From the NCBI GenBank assembly GCA_034431495.1, contig DAOUDB010000271.1, forward strand, positions 1 through 14,479: a stretch of 14,479 nt of DNA, written 5' to 3'. The position numbers were made by a program, and so were the translations under genes. This DNA comes from Roseilinea sp034431495 (GTDB lineage: Bacteria > Chloroflexota > Anaerolineae > J036 > Brachytrichaceae). The notes under the pieces were generated by a model. The model did not search any database. It saw nothing but the letters and a program-made list of their open reading frames with translations, and was not told where the DNA came from. Positions 1-5,661 of this stretch are shown here, in pieces. Within the stretch, counting starts at the first letter, position 1. Each line of letters starts with the position of its first letter.

Positions 1-6
1 ACCTCC
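1..6 (-). promoter_or_regulatory. Shine-Dalgarno of a gene beyond the left edge
   Basis: Read on the minus strand, the window ends in GGAGGT, a near-perfect anti-16S match, 30 nt after the stop codon of the URO-D-family gene. It should serve a start codon within about ten bases beyond the edge. This implies that the minus-strand gene block continues with a closely spaced fifth gene whose identity cannot be seen here. Confidence 0.55.
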
Positions 7-36
7 GACTAAAGGCGGAAGCGAGGGAAGCAGCGC

Positions 37-1077
37 CTATCGCCGCCAGTTGGCTCGCAGGTAATCCATGTAGTACAGGGCGTTGTCCAGCGGGATATTG
101 CTGGGCAAGTGGTTGCCGACGGCGAAGATGAAGCCGGGGCATTTCATCGCCAGCCGCAGCGTGTCGTCGATTTCGCGCTTGATATCCTCCGGCTTGCCAA
201 AAGTCAGGGTGCGGCAATCGACGTGGCTGCTCACGATCACTTTGCTCTGGCCGTATTTCTCCACGGCGTATTCGAGGCTGGTCATTGGCTCGAAGATCAA
301 GCCGTCGGCGCCGGCGGCCACAATGTCGTCAATGAACTCGGTGAAGTCGCCGTCGGAGCAGAACAACACGATCTTGCCGGCGTCGTGCAATTCGCGCCAC
401 AGCTTTGCGTAGCGCGGGAAGATCACCGTGCGATAGAACTCGGGCCGGATGAACGCGCCCTCGCTCCACACCATATCGTCGTGCTGGATGTACACCTCGA
501 TCGACGTTTTGGCCCATGCTTTGGCGTGGTGCAGTGTGAGATGAAAGAAGCCGTCGAGCACTTTCTCGAAACGCTTGCGGTCAGCGGCTGCCAGCAGCAG
601 CATGTCCCAGCCAAACGTCTGAATCGCGCCGGAGACGATCGTCTTGTAGTAGCCGCCGGTGTACACCTGGTTGGGGTTTTTGGCCTGCCCCTCGCGCCAG
701 AACTGTTCGTAGTAAGCGACCAGCTCTTCCATGTCCGGCAGGCCGTATTCCTCCACGGCGTCAAACTCCCACACCTGCTCGACATCAGTGAACGGACAGG
801 TGATGGTGTCGCGTCGGTCGATACCACCCTCCATGAATTCGGCGTGCCCCATATCGGTGACTCGCCCGCGTTGCGCCCAATCCACCGGCCCGTCGTTACT
901 CACCCACAGCATGTCCAGGTCCCAGGCGTCGTTGAAGCGGCGCCACGCTTCGGGGTTCACCAATGGGTCCAGGCCGGTAACAGCGCGCACCAGACCATAG
1001 TGATCGTTGTACTCTGTGTGCGCCAGGCGATCCGGGCACTCCAGTCGCATGGCTGCCATGCCGATGTCGTAACTCAT
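37..1077 (-). CDS. Uroporphyrinogen decarboxylase (URO-D) family protein, probable methyltransferase-like
   Basis: 346 aa. The protein has the layout of URO-D/MtaA-like TIM barrels: a mid-protein HDD motif (199-201) followed by a helix reading RPEFYRTVIFPRYAKLW, then FCSDGD (239-244), the AGADGLIFEP strand (255-264), SSHVDC (283-288) and a C-terminal GNHLPSNIPLDN (321-332). Many non-haem members of this family act as corrinoid or methyl-transfer enzymes, and several sit in sugar clusters. The usual HSDG/HxCG metal-site stretch is CSDG here, with C240 and C288 as possible ligands. True haem synthesis is unlikely given the context and motif differences. The start is chosen at ATG 1077 because AAGGAG lies 6 nt upstream; a longer reading frame runs back into the preceding gene and is rejected. 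The gene lies 14 nt after the DUF4838 gene, so the two are probably cotranscribed. The substrate is unknown. Confidence 0.88.
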   Translation of the reverse strand: MSYDIGMAAMRLECPDRLAHTEYNDHYGLVRAVTGLDPLVNPEAWRRFNDAWDLDMLWVSNDGPVDWAQRGRVTDMGHAEFMEGGIDRRDTITCPFTDVEQVWEFDAVEEYGLPDMEELVAYYEQFWREGQAKNPNQVYTGGYYKTIVSGAIQTFGWDMLLLAAADRKRFEKVLDGFFHLTLHHAKAWAKTSIEVYIQHDDMVWSEGAFIRPEFYRTVIFPRYAKLWRELHDAGKIVLFCSDGDFTEFIDDIVAAGADGLIFEPMTSLEYAVEKYGQSKVIVSSHVDCRTLTFGKPEDIKREIDDTLRLAMKCPGFIFAVGNHLPSNIPLDNALYYMDYLRANWRR

Positions 1078-1083
1078 GAGATG

Positions 1084-1089
1084 CTCCTT
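1084..1089 (-). promoter_or_regulatory. Shine-Dalgarno deciding the URO-D-family start
   Basis: AAGGAG on the minus strand, 6 nt before ATG 1077, within the 14-nt gap after the DUF4838 stop. It fixes the start of the 346-aa product against a much longer open frame in the same phase. Confidence 0.75.
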
Positions 1090-1091
1090 GT

Positions 1092-2990
1092 CTATTTGGA
1101 ATCGATGAGGTGGTTGTGCTGGCCCAGCAGGAAGGGCACATCGAGGAAGGGATGAACGCGGCGTTCGCTGCGCAACAGCCAGTCTTTCACGGCAGCCGGC
1201 TTCTGGTCGCCGGTGACGATGCCGGCCAGGCGCATCAGGAATTGCAAATGGTGCGTCAGCAGCGCCAACGACTCGCGGTGAATCGGCGCTGTCGCGCGCC
1301 GGCCTCGCGCCAGCAGCTCGTCCGAATGCCGGGCGAGATAATCCCGAATCGCGCGGGCGCGCGCCGGCTGCTGCGGATCGAGAATGGATTTTTGGTGCGC
1401 CGGCAGATCGAAGAGCAATGCCTCCAGCCCGGCCAGATACGCCTCCACCCACGGCGCGTCTTCGCCATAGGCGGCGGCGAAGTAGTCGCGCTTGACACAC
1501 TCCCACGACGCGTCTGCATCCCACAACGCCTCGGCCATTGCCGTCATCGGCAAGCCGGTCGGCCAGAAGATGCGCAACACCTGGCAACTGACCATGCCGT
1601 TCAGTCCGAGCCGGCGCAGATCGCGCATGTCCTGATGCAGCACCCGTCCCAGTGCCACGTCGGAGAGTTGCGCATGCACCGGCCAGATCAGGTGATAGTC
1701 GAACAGGAAACTGTCGCCGCTGAACACCTTCCACCAGTCTTGCAGGAATCGCTGGTATGAATGATTGTCGCGCGGCATGTTGACCTGATTGAGCGGCGGG
1801 CGCTGCGCCGGAAAATCGCTGGCGCAGGTGTCATCGGCCAGCGTGTGCCGGAAGCAGCGCGCGATGGGGGCGAACATGAAGATGGCGTTGCCGCGCTTCG
1901 TCTCGATCACGGTGTGCTCCGGCGCCCACCAGCTTTCAAAGTAGCTCAGGAAGACGAAGCGTTTGTCCGGGTCGAGCTGATACAGTCGCTCTGACAGCGC
2001 ATTGACCAGCCGGGCGTACCAATCGGCCGGAGACAACGCGGCGCACTCGGCGCATTCGCATTTGTTATTCGTGGCGTCAGACAGCCAGAAGTGCAACACA
2101 TCCACTTCGGGATGCGCCGCGGCATAGCGCGTCACTTCGTCCAGCAGCCCTTCGAACGCCGGCGCGTGCGAATAGCACAGCTCGGTGTTGATGGGAATCT
2201 TGTGAAATAGCTCACGCCGGCCGTTCACCTCCGCCAGCCAGCGCTGTTTGTCCGGCGCAACCTGCTCTTCGGTGGTCTGCCAACCAAATGGCCGCAATCC
2301 CACAGCGGCGGCCGTCCAACCATGCCCGACGCGATGCACCATCATCCCGCGGTGTTTGGCGGCAGCGATGGTCTGGTCGTCCAGCGCATAACACTCCTCG
2401 TCGTTCAGCGCGCGCGGTTGGCCAAAATGCGGGTTGTATGCGCGCGCGTACCAGCGATCCCAGAATGTGCCGCCATGCCGGAATTGCAGGAAGAAGGCAT
2501 TCATGCGCTTCTTGGCCATCCAGTCGATCACGCCGAGCGCATGGTCAACCGACGGCGCGCCCTCGATGCACACACCGCGATGCCGGTAGGCGGCGCGCTC
2601 AACCACTTCAAACGGCTGTGGCGGCCAGGTGTCGAGCCGGGGCAGATACTCGCCGCGCGGGCCGGGCCGCACGAAGCGCGCCCCAAGCCGCTCGAAGTAG
2701 GCGTACACGCCGAACAACACGCTACGCGCATTAGCGCCGGCAATGAGCAGTTGGTCGCCGCTCTGCTTGAGTTGAAAACTGTCGTCCCAGCGCGATGGCA
2801 CAAGCGATGGGTCTGCCGCGCCGGCAAAGTCCGGCCCCAGGCCAAGCCACACGCCTGGCTGCCCTGGTTCATACTGCGCAGCGCGTTTCACAGACAGGCG
2901 CTTTGAAGCCATCCTGCGGGCATAGCGCGCAAACTCCTGCGCGGCGAAGACAACAACAGGGTCGTCCGAAAGCACGTGGAGTGTTTGCAT
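1092..2990 (-). CDS. DUF4838 domain protein, alpha-glucuronidase-like glycoside hydrolase
   Basis: 632 aa. Residues 1-110 look like the N-terminal domain of alpha-glucuronidases (GH67/GH20b-like): an opening strand LHVLSDDP, then AAQEFARYARRM, then GANARSVLFGVYAYFERLGARF (85-106). Residues 130-480 fit the DUF4838 barrel, with the diagnostic block LHFWLSDATNN (299-309) followed by CECAEC (C311, C313, C316), a probable structural metal or disulfide site. A helical tail covers about 480-632. The domain is widespread in polysaccharide-degrading bacteria, mostly without a measured substrate, so hydrolysis of uronic-acid-type sugars is inferred. No signal peptide or membrane segment is present, so it should act in the cytoplasm. 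ATG 2990 is supported by the family-like first strand, but no Shine-Dalgarno precedes it. It is preceded by its own promoter and a palindrome and followed at 14 nt by the URO-D-family gene. Confidence 0.87.
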   Translation of the reverse strand: MQTLHVLSDDPVVVFAAQEFARYARRMASKRLSVKRAAQYEPGQPGVWLGLGPDFAGAADPSLVPSRWDDSFQLKQSGDQLLIAGANARSVLFGVYAYFERLGARFVRPGPRGEYLPRLDTWPPQPFEVVERAAYRHRGVCIEGAPSVDHALGVIDWMAKKRMNAFFLQFRHGGTFWDRWYARAYNPHFGQPRALNDEECYALDDQTIAAAKHRGMMVHRVGHGWTAAAVGLRPFGWQTTEEQVAPDKQRWLAEVNGRRELFHKIPINTELCYSHAPAFEGLLDEVTRYAAAHPEVDVLHFWLSDATNNKCECAECAALSPADWYARLVNALSERLYQLDPDKRFVFLSYFESWWAPEHTVIETKRGNAIFMFAPIARCFRHTLADDTCASDFPAQRPPLNQVNMPRDNHSYQRFLQDWWKVFSGDSFLFDYHLIWPVHAQLSDVALGRVLHQDMRDLRRLGLNGMVSCQVLRIFWPTGLPMTAMAEALWDADASWECVKRDYFAAAYGEDAPWVEAYLAGLEALLFDLPAHQKSILDPQQPARARAIRDYLARHSDELLARGRRATAPIHRESLALLTHHLQFLMRLAGIVTGDQKPAAVKDWLLRSERRVHPFLDVPFLLGQHNHLIDSK

Positions 2991-3007
2991 GGGTAGTATG
3001 CTGTAGG

Positions 3008-3055
3008 TTGTGTAAATTCCTGCAGCGAGATTAATCTCGCGGCAAGTTTACACAA
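3008..3055. promoter_or_regulatory. Nested palindrome, candidate operator or 5' UTR hairpin
   Basis: A perfect 16-bp palindrome, GCGAGATTAATCTCGC (3025-3040), is flanked by a perfect 9-bp inverted repeat: TTGTGTAAA (3008-3016) and TTTACACAA (3047-3055). The two dyads are centred within one base of each other (3032.5 and 3031.5). The element lies between the predicted transcription start near 3084 and ATG 2990 of the DUF4838 gene. It could be the binding site of a dimeric or tetrameric sugar-responsive repressor, or a hairpin in the leader RNA. It is not a typical intrinsic terminator because no T-run follows either arm. Confidence 0.6.
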
Positions 3056-3090
3056 TAATCGAGGTTCTGTCTTTGCATGGCTGTTTGCAA

Positions 3091-3117
3091 ATTGTAGGGG
3101 CGAATCCCAATCGTCAA
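3091..3117 (-). promoter_or_regulatory. Sigma70-type promoter for the DUF4838 and URO-D genes
   Basis: On the minus strand, a -35 of TTGACG (3117-3112) and a -10 of TACAAT (3096-3091) are separated by 15 nt, one or two bases shorter than ideal. The expected start is near 3084, giving a leader of about 95 nt that contains the nested palindrome. A small dyad, CAACT (3115-3119) and AGTTG (3123-3127), overlaps the -35 box and could be a second protein site. Both elements lie in the only sizeable gap of the minus-strand block (2991-3137). Confidence 0.5.
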
Positions 3118-3137
3118 CTGATAGTTGCCGGGCCTCG

Positions 3138-5657
3138 TCAAAAGCGCAGTCGCACCCACGCCTCGCCGTCCGCGCCAATCGCCAGACGCACGGTTTCGGT
3201 AAGCGGGTCGTACTCGCCCGCGCCGTCGATGGCGCGCGCCTTGCGCCCATGCGGATGTGGCAGACGAATCACCAACCTCTGCAAGCCTCGCGCCGGGCCT
3301 TGCGGGCAACGCACGCGCGCTTCGATCCAGCCATCATCCACGCCGGATGTCACGCGCGCGTCGAGCCGGCCAAAGTAACTCTGCGCGCCGCGCATCTCGA
3401 TCACCTGCCCGTGTCGCAGCCAGGCTCTGGGAATACCGGAGCACAGATAAAGCGCATCACCGGCTTCGCGGTACAGCATCCAGCGCGTCTCCATCAGGAA
3501 CCACCCCTCTTCGTGCGTCTTGTGCGGGCTGGCGCCAAAGTAGTGCTCCCAGAAGCTGTAGGTCTGCCGGTCGGCCAGGCCGGCCATCGCCCGATAGTAC
3601 GAACGCAGGAACGCGCGCGTCTCGCCGCGCCGCAGATGAATGATCGGGTGGCGCGAGTAATACGGTTGTGAGAAAGCCACGCCGTCTTGAAGCATGTGTT
3701 CGTAGTGCGACTCGACCAGGAAATCGGATTGCAGCGCTTGCGGGTCGAGAATCTCACAGAAGATGGCGTAGTTTGGCCCCAGCATCGAATCGCGCGCATA
3801 TACCGCCTCGTGCGTGTAAGAGGGCTGGCCGTCGAGCGCGAACGCGCCCGGCCCAATCGCCTCGACCCACGGCGCGCCGGGCGGAACCCAGCGCCCGTCG
3901 CCCAATGGCACAAGGGGACTGCGCGCCATCGACTCGAACAACGCCCGGCGGATGTCTTCTCGAAACGCGGCAGCTTCATCGGCCAGCGCAGCCGCCTGTG
4001 CCGCGTCCACACCGCGCAGCATCTCTGCCGCGCGCGACAGGCCGAGGCATTGGTAGGCATTCAACATGAACTGGTGATAGTGATCTTCAGGGTCGGCGAC
4101 CTTGCCTTTGATGAGGCCGGCCCCTGGCTGGCCGGGCGGCGTGTCCTCGTGCCGATGGCGCATAATCCAACCGCAGGCTGCCACTACGGCATCGGATATC
4201 TCGCGCACCCAGGCGTTGTCGCGCGTGTAGCGATAGTGCTCGCCCATGCTCCACAACGCCGCGCCGGTTTCGAGCATGTAACCGCCGAAGTTCTGGAAGC
4301 GCCCGTCGTCGTGCTGCTTGTCGATGAAATATTGCAAGCAGCGGCGCGCCGTGTCGTGCCAACCCATCGAGTCATAGAACTGGATGATGGGCGCGCTCTC
4401 GGTGCCGATCGGGCTGTACCAGCCGATGGTGGCGGCCAGTGTGCCACGGCGTTCTCCATAGGTAATGAGATCGAGATGCAACAGGCCGGCGCGCGCCATG
4501 TCATCGATGCGCGATTCGGGGATCACCAGCCGCGCCGCCGAGTCGAGTTTGGCCTGCCAGTAGGCGCGCGTTTCATCCAACAGGTCATCGAACGACGCGC
4601 GCCAGGGCATATCGCCGCGAATGGGGCGGTGCAACAGGCGATACTCAACGGTCGCCGTTGCGCCCGGCGCCAACAGAATGGCAACCTGGCTCTGTTCCCA
4701 GGGCCGGCCATCGCAGCGCAACTCGCCCCACACGCCGTCTGCATCCAGCATCCTGCCACCCTGCAAGAAGCATGTCTTGTTGTCGATGCGCGGCATGTAG
4801 AAGAAGGCATAGGCCGGCGCGGATGATTGGTTGGTTGCTTCGAGCCGGTAGCACAACATCAATGACGCCTGCCCGCGCGCCTGCAACGCTTGTCGGGCCG
4901 TCTCGCGCTCGGCAATCTGCTCTGGCGTATGCGGCATGCCCAGCCCTTCTTCCGCGATCAAAAAATGAACGCCGGCCACGTTCTCTTCGCGCAAGGGCTG
5001 GTCGGCGAAAGTGGCGAACAGTGTGGCACTGTAGCGGATGTCGCCATCAAGCTTGTCGGCGCGCAGAATGGGCAACACGCCCCCGTCGAGCCGGCGCGTC
5101 AGGTCTGTGCGTGCGCCACGCCCGCGCCCGATCGGGATGTGAGCAACGGCCAGCGGAGGGCGCATACTGTCTGCAAGAGTGATCGTCTCGCAGCGCGGGT
5201 CGATCAGGAACACACGGTTGTCGCGGCCCAGCCCCAGCACGGTGGGCGAGGGGAAATCCTGCGCCATCGCCGCCGCCTGCTCGAATGTTTCTTCCGGCGC
5301 CAGTTCGATGGCCCGCAATTTGGACAGGCCGGCCGGCGCAGCGGGCGCGTCTGCTTGCGCGTCGGGGTAAATCATCACGCCGTACTCTTCCACCCAGATC
5401 TGCCCGGCTGCCAGCGCATCTGCCGGCGCAAAGGTGACGGTGAAACGATCGGTGCGCAGCATCAGCAGCGCCTTGCGCACCCCATATCGCACCTCGCTGA
5501 TTGCAAGACGCAAGCGCGCGGCGACGATCTTCACGCCAGAAGACTCTGCGCGGCTCAGATCGAGGGCGCGAACTTCAGCGTTGCGCGGCTCGATCTCAAC
5601 TTGTTGCACAGGCGGGTCGAACGCAATCCGCAAGTCGAGAGGGATAAAGTCAGACAT
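3138..5657 (-). CDS. Six-hairpin (alpha/alpha)6 glycosidase-like protein
   Basis: 839 aa, with no family I can name with certainty. Residues 1-345 look like beta-sandwich modules. Residues about 355-735 are helical with six-hairpin glycosidase character: IGWYSPIGTESAPIIQFYDS (411-430), RFQNFGGYMLETGAALWSMG (453-472), HYHQFMLNAYQCLGLSRAAE (526-545), SYTHEAVYARDSMLGPNYAIF (613-633). Residues 750-839 form a terminal beta domain. This order recalls clans around GH63, GH78 and GH15, whose catalytic acids sit in loops between hairpins; E463, E616, D623 and E716-E717 are candidates but unproven. There is no signal peptide. ATG 5657 lies 4 nt after the heparinase-like stop, with GGAGT 9 nt upstream; the longer open frame into the upstream gene is rejected. 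The operon position suggests it processes oligosaccharides released or modified by its neighbours. Confidence 0.82.
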   Translation of the reverse strand: MSDFIPLDLRIAFDPPVQQVEIEPRNAEVRALDLSRAESSGVKIVAARLRLAISEVRYGVRKALLMLRTDRFTVTFAPADALAAGQIWVEEYGVMIYPDAQADAPAAPAGLSKLRAIELAPEETFEQAAAMAQDFPSPTVLGLGRDNRVFLIDPRCETITLADSMRPPLAVAHIPIGRGRGARTDLTRRLDGGVLPILRADKLDGDIRYSATLFATFADQPLREENVAGVHFLIAEEGLGMPHTPEQIAERETARQALQARGQASLMLCYRLEATNQSSAPAYAFFYMPRIDNKTCFLQGGRMLDADGVWGELRCDGRPWEQSQVAILLAPGATATVEYRLLHRPIRGDMPWRASFDDLLDETRAYWQAKLDSAARLVIPESRIDDMARAGLLHLDLITYGERRGTLAATIGWYSPIGTESAPIIQFYDSMGWHDTARRCLQYFIDKQHDDGRFQNFGGYMLETGAALWSMGEHYRYTRDNAWVREISDAVVAACGWIMRHRHEDTPPGQPGAGLIKGKVADPEDHYHQFMLNAYQCLGLSRAAEMLRGVDAAQAAALADEAAAFREDIRRALFESMARSPLVPLGDGRWVPPGAPWVEAIGPGAFALDGQPSYTHEAVYARDSMLGPNYAIFCEILDPQALQSDFLVESHYEHMLQDGVAFSQPYYSRHPIIHLRRGETRAFLRSYYRAMAGLADRQTYSFWEHYFGASPHKTHEEGWFLMETRWMLYREAGDALYLCSGIPRAWLRHGQVIEMRGAQSYFGRLDARVTSGVDDGWIEARVRCPQGPARGLQRLVIRLPHPHGRKARAIDGAGEYDPLTETVRLAIGADGEAWVRLRF

Positions 5658-5661
5658 CAGC

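Noticed and set aside
1078..1734. Amino-terminal extension of the URO-D-family protein by 219 residues
   Set aside because: It lies wholly over the DUF4838 gene, is Arg/Ala/Gly-rich, and a good AAGGAG sits before ATG 1077.
3025..3040. The 16-bp palindrome as an intrinsic terminator of the upstream glycosidase-like gene
   Set aside because: No uridine tract follows on the minus strand, and the predicted promoter lies between that gene and the palindrome.
3687..4826. Open frame of 379 codons on the plus strand within the glycosidase-like gene
   Set aside because: Shadow frame opposite a protein with clear six-hairpin motifs; no start signal or domain pattern of its own.
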